This document shows positions 16,639 through 25,635 of a stretch of 47,793 nt of DNA, in pieces. The notes below the pieces were generated by a model, which was not told where the DNA came from, searched no databases, and was given only the letters and a program-made list of their open reading frames with translations. Source of the stretch: Sphingomonadales bacterium (GTDB lineage: Bacteria > Pseudomonadota > Alphaproteobacteria > Sphingomonadales > Sphingomonadaceae); NCBI GenBank assembly GCA_017309275.1, contig JAFKLT010000068.1, forward strand, positions 1-47,793. Reading direction: 5' to 3'. Within the stretch, counting starts at the first letter, position 1. Each line of letters opens with the position of its first letter. The position numbers and the translations under genes were made by a program.

Positions 16639-17265
16639 ATGATCGCACAATCGACGCGGGCGCCCGACGCGCCCGGGGATGCCGCGCTGCGCGGCATGTT
16701 TGCCGCGCGAAAGCAGGTCTTCATCGACCAGCTCAAATGGGATTTGCCCGTCCTCGACGGCCGTTTCGAGCTGGATCAGTTCGACACGCCCGACGCTCGT
16801 TATCTGATCCTGCTCGACCCGCACGATCTGCGTCATCGTGCTTCGGCGCGGCTCCTGCCCACCACGGCGCCGCACCTTCTCGGCGACATCTATCCGCATC
16901 TCTGCACCGATGGCCCGCCGACCGGCACCAGTATGTGGGAGATAAGCCGCTTCTGCCTCGACCCCGCGCAGACGCCCGACGAGCGCCGCGACGCGCGCAA
17001 CCAGCTCGTGACCGCAATTGCCGACTATGCGCTGAACAACGGGATAAATGAATATGCCGGGATCGCCGAGGCGGGCTGGTACCATAGTATCAGCAAGTTC
17101 GGCTGGGCTTGCCGCACGCTGGGACCCGTCCACCGAGATACAAATTGCCGGATCGTCGCGTTCAACATCACGATCGACGAAGACACGCTCCCCGGCCTGA
17201 AACGAACGGGGACCTATGCGCCGCTCATGCTCAAATATGAGGAAGGCGGGGAGCCGGCGCTATGA
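16639..17265 (+). CDS. luxI: Acyl-homoserine-lactone synthase
   Basis: A 208-residue LuxI-family synthase that joins an acyl group to S-adenosylmethionine to make the signal. The family positions are visible: MFAARKQVFIDQLKW (R, F, W), the acidic DQFDT segment, YLILLD, SARLLPTT (R), and WEISRFCLD (E and R). The acyl chain length cannot be read from sequence. The ATG at 16639 follows AAGGAATC. Its stop overlaps the phyH start by 4 bases (ATGA), and phyH overlaps gntR the same way, so the three form one translationally coupled operon. Confidence 0.95.
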   Translation: MIAQSTRAPDAPGDAALRGMFAARKQVFIDQLKWDLPVLDGRFELDQFDTPDARYLILLDPHDLRHRASARLLPTTAPHLLGDIYPHLCTDGPPTGTSMWEISRFCLDPAQTPDERRDARNQLVTAIADYALNNGINEYAGIAEAGWYHSISKFGWACRTLGPVHRDTNCRIVAFNITIDEDTLPGLKRTGTYAPLMLKYEEGGEPAL

Positions 17266-18140
17266 AGAAGGATCTCACCGAAGCCGATCTTTGCGCGATG
17301 CTCGTCGAGGAATTGCGCCGCACCGGCTATTGCATCGTCCGCAACGAGGCGATCGCCCGCGTCCACGCCCTGGCGAAGGATCTCGACCCGATCTTCGCCG
17401 CGACGCCCTTCTGCGAAGGCAATTTTTACGGCTGCCGCACCAAGCGGTTCGGCAGCCTGCTCAAGCGCTCGCAGCATATGGCCGCATTGGTGCTGAATCC
17501 GATCATCCTCCCCGCCGTCGAGACGATCCTCGGAACGGGATGCGACCGGATCCAGCTCAACCTCACCCAGGCAATCGAGATCCATCCGGGCGAAGTCAGG
17601 CAATATCCGCACCGCGATCAGGATATGTGGCGCGGCGCCGATGGCGCCCAGGAATATCTGGTCAATGTCCTATGGCCGCTCACGCCCTTCACGAAAGAAA
17701 ATGGCGCGACGCGCATCTTCCCGAACAGCCATGGGGCTGCGGGCATGGCAAAGACCGATCTCGGCCAGCCGATATTCGCCGAATGCGAGCCGGGGTCAGC
17801 GATCTGCTTCCTCGGATCGACCGCACACGGCGCGGGAACGAACCTCAGCAAGGAAGTCCGGCGCGGCGTGCTCGTCAGCTACAGCCTCGGCTGGCTCAAG
17901 CCCTATGAAAATCTGTGGCTCGCCTATCCCCCCGAGGTCGCTCGGCATTTTCCGCCCGAACTGGCTGCGCTCGCCGGTTATGCGCAGCATCGCCCCAATC
18001 TCGGCAATTATGAAGGCCAATGCCCTTCGGTCTTGCTGACCGATGAAAGGCCCGCCCATCTCGGCGCGATCGATGCCCTGCGTCCCGACCAGGCCGAGGC
18101 GGTCGCCACCTTCGCCGCCACCGAAAGGACAGGCGCATGA
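17262..18140 (+). CDS. Phytanoyl-CoA dioxygenase (PhyH) family protein
   Basis: A 292-residue Fe(II)/2-oxoglutarate-dependent oxygenase. The facial triad is visible as YPHRDQD (His and Asp) and the distal His in TAHGAG; the 2-oxoglutarate-binding Arg is probably in RRGVLVSYSLGW. These enzymes hydroxylate small molecules; the substrate is unknown. Its coupling to luxI (4-base overlap) suggests quorum-controlled production or modification of a metabolite, or modification of the signal itself. PhyH genes next to luxI are known to me from other sphingomonads, so the link is conserved rather than accidental. Confidence 0.88.
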   Translation: MKKDLTEADLCAMLVEELRRTGYCIVRNEAIARVHALAKDLDPIFAATPFCEGNFYGCRTKRFGSLLKRSQHMAALVLNPIILPAVETILGTGCDRIQLNLTQAIEIHPGEVRQYPHRDQDMWRGADGAQEYLVNVLWPLTPFTKENGATRIFPNSHGAAGMAKTDLGQPIFAECEPGSAICFLGSTAHGAGTNLSKEVRRGVLVSYSLGWLKPYENLWLAYPPEVARHFPPELAALAGYAQHRPNLGNYEGQCPSVLLTDERPAHLGAIDALRPDQAEAVATFAATERTGA

Positions 18141-18748
18141 GCCCCGCGCACGTGTTCGAGCCGACCTATGAGGCGATCAAGCGCCGGCTGATGACAGGCG
18201 AATGGGCAACTGGTGCCAGAATCGAGGCCGCGCGTCTCGCCGATGACCTCGGGGTCAGCATGACCCCGGTACGCGACGGTCTCTACCGCCTCAATGGCGA
18301 GCGCATGGTCGACTTCACGCCGGGCGACGGCTTTCATGTTCACCGCCTTACCGAGACCGAGTTTCGCGACCTGCTCGAGCTGCACCTGGTCCTGCAACTC
18401 GCCGCGCTCGCGACAGCGCCAAATCGGCTGGCAACGCCGGTGAGCGCCGATCAGCCCTATCCCGATCGGATCGCCGATCTGTTCCTGGCGGTGGCGGATC
18501 GATCTTCGAACTCCGAGATCGTCGCCAACATCGCCGCAATCGGTGACCGGCTCCAGTTCTCGCGGCATTTCGACGCCGCGATCCTTGGCGATGTCGAGGC
18601 TGAATATAAATTGCTCGAGGCGGCCATTGTCGATGCCGCACCGCAGACCGAGATGCGGAGCCTGCTGCTCGGCTATCATGAGCGGCGCGCGCGCGAGGCC
18701 AATGCCTATGCGCGCGCACTCGCAGCGCATCCCGGCCGCCAGTCCTGA
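18137..18748 (+). CDS. GntR-family regulator
   Basis: A 203-residue protein with a GntR winged helix at residues about 5-70: TYEAIKRRLMTGEWATGARI, then LADDLGVSMTPVRDGLYRL and GDGFHVHRLTE. The remaining 130 residues are helical, like an FCD/VanR-type ligand domain but shorter and lacking a clear metal-ligand set. It is coupled to phyH by a 4-base overlap, so it is made with LuxI and PhyH. It may sense the PhyH product or autoregulate the operon; this is inference. About 250 bases without a gene follow before the sigma factor. Confidence 0.85.
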   Translation: MSPAHVFEPTYEAIKRRLMTGEWATGARIEAARLADDLGVSMTPVRDGLYRLNGERMVDFTPGDGFHVHRLTETEFRDLLELHLVLQLAALATAPNRLATPVSADQPYPDRIADLFLAVADRSSNSEIVANIAAIGDRLQFSRHFDAAILGDVEAEYKLLEAAIVDAAPQTEMRSLLLGYHERRAREANAYARALAAHPGRQS

Positions 18749-19002
18749 GCGGCCAATATTGCCGGATCGACGCTTTTGCTTGTCACAGCCGCCCGCAATT
18801 GACATGATTCGGGCGCGCGGGAGCATTGCTGGCAGCTTTCGCGCGAACTATTTCGCCAGGCATTATATGCGCCAGTCCTTGACCGGACCGGCGGCCGAAC
18901 CGGACCCTGGATCGCACAAGCGACCGAACGGCGGCGCAGCACTGGGAGACGAGCATTTCGCTTCGGCGGGATGGTTCGGCTCGTGCCTTCGGGACAATTG
19001 CT

Positions 19003-19611
19003 GTGTCTTCCTGTACCTGCTGCGACGACGCTCCGCTACGCCACCCCTTTTCGGTGTCGTCGGCCTGTCATGTGCATCCCGACGATCGCCCGGCACCGGC
19101 CGAACATCGGCCCGCCACCGGACAGGATCTGGAGACGGTGTATCGCACGCACCGCTCGTCGCTCTTTCATTTCCTGCGCCGCAAGGCGGGACCCGAGGAA
19201 GCATCCGACCTGGTGCAGGAAGTCTTTGCTCGTGCGGCAGGCAGCGAGCAACGGCATCAGCTCGTCAACCCGGGCGGCTTTCTTCGCCGGATTGCGCAGA
19301 ATCTGCTGATCGACCGGGCGCGACGCCGCAAGTCTGCGCCGAAAGCTCTATTTTCGCTGCGCGAAGAAAGCGATGCCGTGACGCCCGCCACGCAGGAATG
19401 GAATCTCGAAGCGGCGGACCTTCTGGAACTTTACGAGAAGGCCGTTGACGCAATGCCGCCCAAGACGCGCCGCGTCTTTCTGATGCACCGGGTGGACGAA
19501 CTTTCCTATCGCGAGATACATGAACAGCTCGGCATCAGCATTGCGACGGTGGAATATCATATGATGAAGGCGCTCGGTCGGATCGCGAAGGTGGTGGACA
19601 GCGAGAAATGA
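19003..19611 (+). CDS. ECF RNA polymerase sigma factor, FecI-like
   Basis: A 202-residue ECF sigma factor. Region 2 reads YRTHRSSLFHFLRRK with the DLVQEVFARA box and FLRRIAQNLLIDRARRR; region 4 reads MPPKTRRVFLMHRVDELSYR with the helix-turn-helix EQLGISIATVEYHMMKAL. The GTG at 19003 is the best start I see; another GTG at 19054 would remove a Cys/His-containing tail and is equally possible. It overlaps the fecR-like gene by 4 bases. In this locus it should direct transcription of the TonB receptor and perhaps the lasso genes when the receptor is occupied. Confidence 0.88.
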   Translation: MSSCTCCDDAPLRHPFSVSSACHVHPDDRPAPAEHRPATGQDLETVYRTHRSSLFHFLRRKAGPEEASDLVQEVFARAAGSEQRHQLVNPGGFLRRIAQNLLIDRARRRKSAPKALFSLREESDAVTPATQEWNLEAADLLELYEKAVDAMPPKTRRVFLMHRVDELSYREIHEQLGISIATVEYHMMKALGRIAKVVDSEK

Positions 19612-20597
19612 CGAAGGCCGGCGACGACGATTATCCGGTCGACGAGGTTGCGCGGGCTTGGCTCGTCAAGATGCGCGGCGAGGATGCGGAGGTGCTGCGC
19701 GGCGAATTCGACGCGTGGTTACAAGCATCTGCAGAACATCGCGAAGCCTATCGGCACGCCGAAAAGCGGATGGCGGCGCTTGCGATCCTCAAGACGTCAC
19801 AGCGCCACGGAACCACGCATGCCGAGGCGCGCCGCGGCCCGATGCGCGGCTGGTTCACATGGGGAGCGGTCGCTACTGCGTTCGCGCTCCTGATCATCGC
19901 GATCGGGGCCGCGGGCGCCCCCTTTCCCGGCCAGCCAGGCGGCGGCGCGACGGCTTTTGCCGCCGAACCTCTCGAGACGCAGCGCGGCGAGATTCGCACC
20001 TTCCGGCTCGTCGACGGTTCGCGCGCGACGCTCGACACCGACAGCCGGCTCGACGTGGCCTTTTCGCATGGCGAACGAAGCGTTCGTCTCGTGAGGGGCC
20101 GGGTTAGACTGTCGGTCGCGCCGGGCGATGTGCCACTCCGGATCGAGGCCGGGCGCGGCGAAGCGACGGCAAACGATGCGGAAATCGATCTGCGTCTCGC
20201 CGCATCGGGGAGAGTGGTCGCATCGCTGCGCCGCGGCGCAGCAGAGGTACGCGCGGATGCAGACGTCGATCAGACCATGCCCCTCAAGGCGGGAAGCGCT
20301 CTCGCCTATGGACCCGGCAACCGGTTGGAACCTGTCGCGGCGCCGGCGGCCGTCATTCAGCCAGACTGGACCGAAGGTTGGGCAGATTATCGATCGATCA
20401 AACTCGGCGCGCTCGTCGCGGAAGCCAATCGCTACGCTGCGGTGCCGATCGTGATCGACGAAAGCGCAACAGCCGCCCGCGAAGTGTCGGGCCGCTTCCA
20501 CATCAGCCAGACCGACGCTTTCGCCGAGCGGATCGCCATATTGTTCGGTCTCGCCGTCGAACGGAGGTCTGACGCCATCCACCTCCGCCGCCGATAA
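19608..20597 (+). CDS. FecR-family anti-sigma/sigma regulator
   Basis: A 329-residue inner-membrane regulator. Seen in order: an N-terminal cytoplasmic DUF4880 part (DEVARAWLVKMRGEDAEVLR, HREAYRHAEKRM), one membrane helix at about residues 83-103, the FecR periplasmic core (LVDGSRATLDTDSRLDV, SVRLVRGRVRLSV), and a C-terminal DUF4974/STN-like part (ALVAEANRYAAVPIVID, VSGRFHISQTDAFAERI). It relays the signal from the TonB receptor's STN domain to the sigma factor encoded just upstream, with which it overlaps by 4 bases. The receptor gene follows after about 100 bases. Confidence 0.9.
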   Translation: MTKAGDDDYPVDEVARAWLVKMRGEDAEVLRGEFDAWLQASAEHREAYRHAEKRMAALAILKTSQRHGTTHAEARRGPMRGWFTWGAVATAFALLIIAIGAAGAPFPGQPGGGATAFAAEPLETQRGEIRTFRLVDGSRATLDTDSRLDVAFSHGERSVRLVRGRVRLSVAPGDVPLRIEAGRGEATANDAEIDLRLAASGRVVASLRRGAAEVRADADVDQTMPLKAGSALAYGPGNRLEPVAAPAAVIQPDWTEGWADYRSIKLGALVAEANRYAAVPIVIDESATAAREVSGRFHISQTDAFAERIAILFGLAVERRSDAIHLRRR

Positions 20598-20607
20598 ATT
20601 TTTTACC

Positions 20608-20625
20608 GAGCGACTAAGGTCGCTC
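20608..20625. repeat. Inverted repeat before the TonB receptor gene
   Basis: GAGCGAC-TAAG-GTCGCTC is a perfect 7-bp inverted repeat just after the fecR stop. It is preceded on plus by TTTTTTACC, so on the minus strand it looks like a terminator (followed by GGTAAAAAATT, not a good T-run). It may instead be part of the receptor promoter; a CGTC at 20636-20639 could be an ECF-type -10. Confidence 0.5.
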
Positions 20626-20696
20626 CTATCTTCCCGTCATCGCACCCCCACTGGCCGTCTGCCTGATGCACGGCCGAGAATATTGGGGGAGTGAAA

Positions 20697-23228
20697 ATGT
20701 CGATGAAATCCCGTTCGCTGGCCGCACTGCTCGTCGGCACAGCAGCCTTGCTTTCGCCCGAAGGCGCGCAGGCCATGCAGGCGCCGCGCCAATCCTATGA
20801 TATTCCGGCGCAGGATCTGGGCGACGCTCTGCGCCGTGCCGCCGCGCTCGCCGATATCGAGCTCTATGTCAGCGCGCAGGACATCGAAGGGAAGAGGGCG
20901 CCCGCCGTGCGGGGTCAGCTCACGCCGCGCGAAGCCATCGAGGCGCTTCTCGCCGGCAGCGGCCTCACGGCGCGTTTCGAGAGCCGGTCGGTCATTATCC
21001 TGAGCGACGCCGCCGTTCCGGCCATCCCCGCGGGCGAGCCCGAAGTCATCATCGTCACCGGGTCGCGCATCGCGGGCGCTCCTGCCGCCGCGCCGGTTAT
21101 CGACATCAGTGCCGAGGATATTCGCAACGCGGGTCATGCCGACCTCGGCGAGGTGGCGCGAAGCCTGCCCCAGAATTTCGGCGGCGGGCAGAATCCCGGG
21201 ATCGGGTCGGGTCAGGGCGTCGCGAACGAGAATGGAAACGTCAATGGGGCCTCGACCTTCAACCTCAGGGGGATAGGGCCGAGTGCAACGCTGACGCTGC
21301 TCAATGGCAATCGCTTTGCCTACAGCGGCACGCAAAGCGCCATCGACGTGAGTGCGATTCCGGCAGCGGCGGTCGAACGGATCGAGATCGTCACCGACGG
21401 CGCGTCGGCGATCTACGGCGCCGACGCGGTGGCGGGCGTGGTCAATATCCTGCTGCGCAAGGATTATGAAGGAATCACGACGAGTGCCCGGCTCGGCGGA
21501 TCGACCGACGGGGGCAATTTTCAGCAGCAATATGGGCTGCTCGGGGGCGCAAAATGGTCCGGTGGCGGCTTCCTTGCGGCCTATGACTATTTCGAGAATA
21601 GCGCGATCCTTGCGCGCAATCGCAGCTATGCAGCGAGCAACAACCCCGCCTCGACACTCTACCCGGAGCTCAAGCGGCATAGTTTTCTGCTGAGCGCTCA
21701 TCAGCAGGTGGTTGCCGGCGTACAGTTGAAGACCGACGCGATCTACAAGCGCGGCGATATGACTTCGGTGCGCGGTCTTATCGTGGACCGTCCGATCACG
21801 ACGCGCGGTACGATTGTCACCAATGAGTTCGAAACGTTCGGGATCGCCCCAACGCTCGAGGCCGAGATCGGCGGCAGTTGGAACGCGCGTATCTCCGCTT
21901 TCTACGGCAGCGATGATACCTATGGCGAGACGCAGAATTTCACCAACGGTGTGGCGACGCGCCCCATTCGCATATTCAACAATCGCAGTGTCAGCGTCGA
22001 AGCCGGTGTGGAGGGCGCGATCTTCGCGCTACCCGCCGGCGATGTGCGGCTCGCCGCCGGCGGCGGCTGGCGTCGCAACCGGCTCGTCGCAGAGGTCAAC
22101 GGCCGTGGTTTCACCGGACGCCGCGACAATCTCTATGCCTATGGCGAGCTCTTCCTGCCGCTGGCCAGCCCTGCACAGGACCTCGCCTTCCTGCACCGCG
22201 CGTCGATCACCGCAGCGCTGCGCTTCGAGGATTATTCGGATGCCGGGAGCATCGTGATTCCGAAGCTCGGCTTCGTCTATGCGCCGGCTGCGGAACTGAG
22301 CATCGGCCTGTCGTGGGGCCGGTCCTTCAAGATGCCGACGCTCAACCAGCAGTTCAGCGGCTACACGCCGGTGCTGCTGCCTGTGACCGGCTACGGTACG
22401 ATGTTCCCGGCGGGTTCGACCTACATCTATCTCGGCGGCCGAAATCCGGACGTCGGTCCCGAGCGATCCGAGAATATCACCCTGAGCGCGACCTTCCGGC
22501 CGTCACCCCGGCTTCAGATCGTCACCAGCCTGTTCCGGATCGATTATCGCGACAGGGTTGCGCCGCCCTTCGGCTCGCCGCTCGGAACGCTGAGCAATCC
22601 GCTCTACGCCGATTTCATCACCTTCAACCCGTCGGCCGTGTTGCAGGCCGAGGCGATCGCCGGCGCGGCCGATCCCCTCGGGAACGGAACGAGCGGCCCA
22701 TATAGTCCTGCCACGGTGATTGCGATCATCGACGGCCGCGACCGGAATATCGCCGCGCAGCGCTATGAAGGCGCCGATCTGGCGATCCGCTACCGGGCTC
22801 CGCTTGGCAAGCAGACGGTGACGCTCACCGCCAATGCCACCTGGCTCGACAGCCGGCAGCGACTGCTACCCGGCCTTCCGAACATCGATCTGGCCGGCAC
22901 GATATTCAATTCGCCGCACTTTCGCGCCAGGGGCGGCGCGACCTTCGGTGACGAGCGCTTCACACTGGCGGCCTTCGCCAATTTCACGGGCGGCGTAACC
23001 GATCGGCGGCGCGCCGTGCCGGTGAGTGTCTCACCCGTCACGATGTTCGATCTCTCCGCACGCGTGAAGCTTGGGCGCCTTGCCGAAATATCGGTCAATG
23101 CGCTCAATATCCTCAATGCCAAGCCGGATATGACTGCAGTCGCGTCCGCTAGCGACACGCCTTTCGATACTACCAACTATTCGGCTGTCGGGCGTTTCCT
23201 CGGCGTCACGATCAGCCGCGACTGGTGA
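20697..23228 (+). CDS. TonB-dependent receptor with STN domain
   Basis: An 843-residue outer-membrane transporter. A signal peptide (MSMKSRSLAALLVGTAALL, cleavage after AQA) is followed by an STN signalling domain (YDIPAQDLGDALRRAAAL, LLAGSGLTARF), a TonB box-like VIIVTGSRI, the plug (LPQNFGGG, FNLRGIGPSATLTLLNG, RIEIVTDGASAIYGADAVAG) and a beta-barrel to the terminal SRDW. The STN domain is what couples the receptor to FecR and the sigma factor. Lying directly before the isopeptidase gene, it is predicted to import the lasso peptide. The ATG at 20697 is preferred to GTG 20691 because GGGGGA lies six bases upstream of it. Confidence 0.92.
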   Translation: MSMKSRSLAALLVGTAALLSPEGAQAMQAPRQSYDIPAQDLGDALRRAAALADIELYVSAQDIEGKRAPAVRGQLTPREAIEALLAGSGLTARFESRSVIILSDAAVPAIPAGEPEVIIVTGSRIAGAPAAAPVIDISAEDIRNAGHADLGEVARSLPQNFGGGQNPGIGSGQGVANENGNVNGASTFNLRGIGPSATLTLLNGNRFAYSGTQSAIDVSAIPAAAVERIEIVTDGASAIYGADAVAGVVNILLRKDYEGITTSARLGGSTDGGNFQQQYGLLGGAKWSGGGFLAAYDYFENSAILARNRSYAASNNPASTLYPELKRHSFLLSAHQQVVAGVQLKTDAIYKRGDMTSVRGLIVDRPITTRGTIVTNEFETFGIAPTLEAEIGGSWNARISAFYGSDDTYGETQNFTNGVATRPIRIFNNRSVSVEAGVEGAIFALPAGDVRLAAGGGWRRNRLVAEVNGRGFTGRRDNLYAYGELFLPLASPAQDLAFLHRASITAALRFEDYSDAGSIVIPKLGFVYAPAAELSIGLSWGRSFKMPTLNQQFSGYTPVLLPVTGYGTMFPAGSTYIYLGGRNPDVGPERSENITLSATFRPSPRLQIVTSLFRIDYRDRVAPPFGSPLGTLSNPLYADFITFNPSAVLQAEAIAGAADPLGNGTSGPYSPATVIAIIDGRDRNIAAQRYEGADLAIRYRAPLGKQTVTLTANATWLDSRQRLLPGLPNIDLAGTIFNSPHFRARGGATFGDERFTLAAFANFTGGVTDRRRAVPVSVSPVTMFDLSARVKLGRLAEISVNALNILNAKPDMTAVASASDTPFDTTNYSAVGRFLGVTISRDW

Positions 23229-23239
23229 GGAGCGCCAAT

Positions 23240-25420
23240 ATGAAAATCGCACTCCGATCCGGCCTCCCGGCCGCAGCGCTCCTTGCCGCCGCGGCGCTCT
23301 CCCCTGCCACGCAGGCAGGGGAGAGCATGGGCAGGCCCTGGACGCTCGAGGATATACTCACAGTTCCGGAGGTGAATGAGATCGCCCTGTCGGATAATGG
23401 CCGCCTCGCGATTTACGCTGCCGAGATTGCCGACCTCGATGTCGGAAAGCCAAGATCGCATATTCGCATCGTGGACGTCGCTACCGGTCGGACGAAGGAA
23501 TCGCGGACGGTCGAGACGATCAAATCGCTAAAAGCCGTCCCCGGGACACTCGGCTGGAGCGCTTTGATGGACCTTGGAGAAGGCCAGCAACTCTACCGGA
23601 TCGACTCCGAGGGCAAGCTGCTGCCACTGATCGTGAACCCTAACCCCGTGCCAGTGGGAAAGGCCGACATGTCATTCCCGCTCGGCGGCGCCATACGCCC
23701 GTCGCATATCGGCATCCTCGACTATGACTGGTCGCCCGATGGCAAATGGCTCTGGTATTCACAGCTCAGGGCCAAGTCCGACGGACCTCGTGTCCGGTTC
23801 GATGAGGAAGTGACCGCCCTACTTGGCCGGAGACGGTCAACGATCGACGTCGAAGTCGACTTTTTTCTTCGGAATCCTGAGGGAGACACGACGAGGATCA
23901 TGGCGCGCCCATCGACAGATCGCGTCGCCACCCGTGGTGGGGGGCGCGTTCTGTGGCGCGGCAATGAAGTCCAGTTTCGGATCGAGACGAGCGACGGCAC
24001 TTTGGGCGGTGCCTTCGAATTCGTGGCGTGGAACCGCGTCAACAGGACGGTGCGCACGCTCGCGAAACAACGCGACTTGCTCAGCATGTCGATTCTCGTC
24101 GGCCCGCGCGGTGGGCAGCTTTCGACAAGCGGTCTGGGCAGCGATCGGGAGTTGATCGAGACCTCGGCAGAAGGTCGACCACACAGCTATGGTCGTGTCG
24201 CATTCGACATCGGCGATTCTCGTTCGGCTGGCTGGAAACGTAGCCGCGATGGCAAACGGGTGGTGATCGGGACCAGGGGGCTCGGCGACGCGCGCTATGG
24301 TCTCGCGCTCATCGATAAAACAGGGGTGCGTGAACTCCGCGCGGACGCGAGCCTTACGCGATGCGGCTTCGACGGCATGCTCCGGTCTGCCATTTGCGTC
24401 GAGGAAGGCATGTCCCGGCCGCCGCGCCTCGTTCGCGTGGATCTCGGCACAGATAAGATCACAGACCTTGGTCCCATCTCACCAAGACATGAGGAGATCG
24501 AACCTCTTCAGACAATTGCACGCACCTTTGTCAGTCGCGACGGCTATTGGTCGAGCGGCTATGTCTTGCTCCCGCGCGGCCACCGTGCCGCCGACCGACA
24601 CCCAGCGGTGGTCGTGACCCACGGCACCGATGCAGACGACCGCTTTGCCGAGCCCGCAAACCAGTGGAACTATCCAGTCCAGCTGCTTGCTGAACGCGGT
24701 TATGTGGTTCTTCTCCTCAACGACCCCTCACCCGGCCAGTCGAAGGATTTGATGGACGCCATGCACGCCTGGCTACGCGGTAAAGGTCCCCCCGATCCTG
24801 AAACGGTTCAACAAAAACTCTGGCTGACCGGCGTGCACAGCTTCGAGGATGCCGTGACGGAACTTGCCGCCGAGGGGCTGATCGATCCGGCCCGCGTCGG
24901 CATCGCCGGCTACAGTCGCGGCTCCCAAATGGTCAACGTTACCGTGACCAACTCAAAAATGTTTCGCGCGGCCTCGAGCGGCGATGGCGGCTTTCTGGAA
25001 CCCGCCGGCTATGCAACGGGGCGCTCCAGTTATGATGCGGTCTATGGCGGTGCCCCGCTCAGCGACAATATCGAACGCTGGCGCCGATTTGCGCCGTCGC
25101 TGAATGCCGACAAAGTCTGTGCCGCGGTGTTGCAGCAAGTGGCTTCGGCATCGCCGTCACAGATCGAACTGTTCGAGGCTTTGCGTGCGGCGGGCGTGGC
25201 AACCCAGATCAGCTACTATCCGGGAGCAACAGCGGCGTCCGACGAGACGCATGTCTTCTACCTGACAACCAACCGATTGCGCGCGATGCGCGAAAACATT
25301 GCGTGGTTCGACTATTGGCTGCTCGACAAGCGGGACGCCGATGCGCCTTTCCCAGATCATGTGGTGAAATGGGATCGCTTGAAGAAGAACTTGCCAGATC
25401 GCTGCGCCGCCGCGCCTTGA
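23240..25420 (+). CDS. Lasso peptide isopeptidase (AtxE2-like)
   Basis: A 726-residue S9-type hydrolase with a signal peptide (residues 1 to about 26). The N-terminal half is a beta-propeller-like region (YDWSPDGKWLWYSQL); the C-terminal half is an alpha/beta hydrolase with the nucleophile Ser559 in GYSRGSQM and a candidate catalytic His671 in DETHVFY. AtxE2-type enzymes cut the isopeptide bond of a lasso peptide, turning it into a linear peptide for degradation or release of cargo. It follows the TonB receptor by 11 bases, with a GAGGAG ribosome site, and its stop is 7 bases from the stop of the convergent precursor gene A2. The locus makes this function nearly certain. Confidence 0.92.
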   Translation: MKIALRSGLPAAALLAAAALSPATQAGESMGRPWTLEDILTVPEVNEIALSDNGRLAIYAAEIADLDVGKPRSHIRIVDVATGRTKESRTVETIKSLKAVPGTLGWSALMDLGEGQQLYRIDSEGKLLPLIVNPNPVPVGKADMSFPLGGAIRPSHIGILDYDWSPDGKWLWYSQLRAKSDGPRVRFDEEVTALLGRRRSTIDVEVDFFLRNPEGDTTRIMARPSTDRVATRGGGRVLWRGNEVQFRIETSDGTLGGAFEFVAWNRVNRTVRTLAKQRDLLSMSILVGPRGGQLSTSGLGSDRELIETSAEGRPHSYGRVAFDIGDSRSAGWKRSRDGKRVVIGTRGLGDARYGLALIDKTGVRELRADASLTRCGFDGMLRSAICVEEGMSRPPRLVRVDLGTDKITDLGPISPRHEEIEPLQTIARTFVSRDGYWSSGYVLLPRGHRAADRHPAVVVTHGTDADDRFAEPANQWNYPVQLLAERGYVVLLLNDPSPGQSKDLMDAMHAWLRGKGPPDPETVQQKLWLTGVHSFEDAVTELAAEGLIDPARVGIAGYSRGSQMVNVTVTNSKMFRAASSGDGGFLEPAGYATGRSSYDAVYGGAPLSDNIERWRRFAPSLNADKVCAAVLQQVASASPSQIELFEALRAAGVATQISYYPGATAASDETHVFYLTTNRLRAMRENIAWFDYWLLDKRDADAPFPDHVVKWDRLKKNLPDRCAAAP

Positions 25421-25427
25421 TCCGTGC

Positions 25428-25571
25428 TCAATCGTATTCGCCGATTCCTGCGAAGGGTATGTAGCGCGAGCCGGTGTCTTCCTCGACGGGGCCGACCGGT
25501 TCCAAACCGCGCGTCTGCGCACTAATCGCACCAAGGTCCAAAAGCTCCAACTTGGCGTCTCTGTCTTCCAT
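25428..25571 (-). CDS. Second lasso peptide precursor (A2)
   Basis: A 47-residue precursor too short for most gene finders. The leader, residues 1-21, ends LLDLGAISAQTR with the Thr at position -2 that lasso processing needs; it closely matches the leader end of A1 (LIDLGAISVETR). The predicted 26-residue core starts at Gly22: ring GLEPVGPVE, closed from G1 to E9 (a 9-residue macrolactam), then a 17-residue tail, residues 31-47, that includes SRYIPFAGIG and ends EYD. GGAGGAAGAG precedes the ATG. It lies 64 bases downstream of the cyclase gene, an unusual place for a precursor. I do not know this core from the literature. Confidence 0.9.
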   Translation of the reverse strand: MEDRDAKLELLDLGAISAQTRGLEPVGPVEEDTGSRYIPFAGIGEYD

Positions 25572-25635
25572 TGCTCTTCCTCCAAATTGCGGTTCGAATT
25601 GAACGCGCATCACATTCTTGTTCTCATGATCAATT

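Noticed and set aside
18799-18827. TTGACA with a 17-bp spacer as promoter of the sigma factor
   Set aside because: The matching -10 (AGCATT) is poor and it lies about 180 bases before the start, so the match is probably chance.
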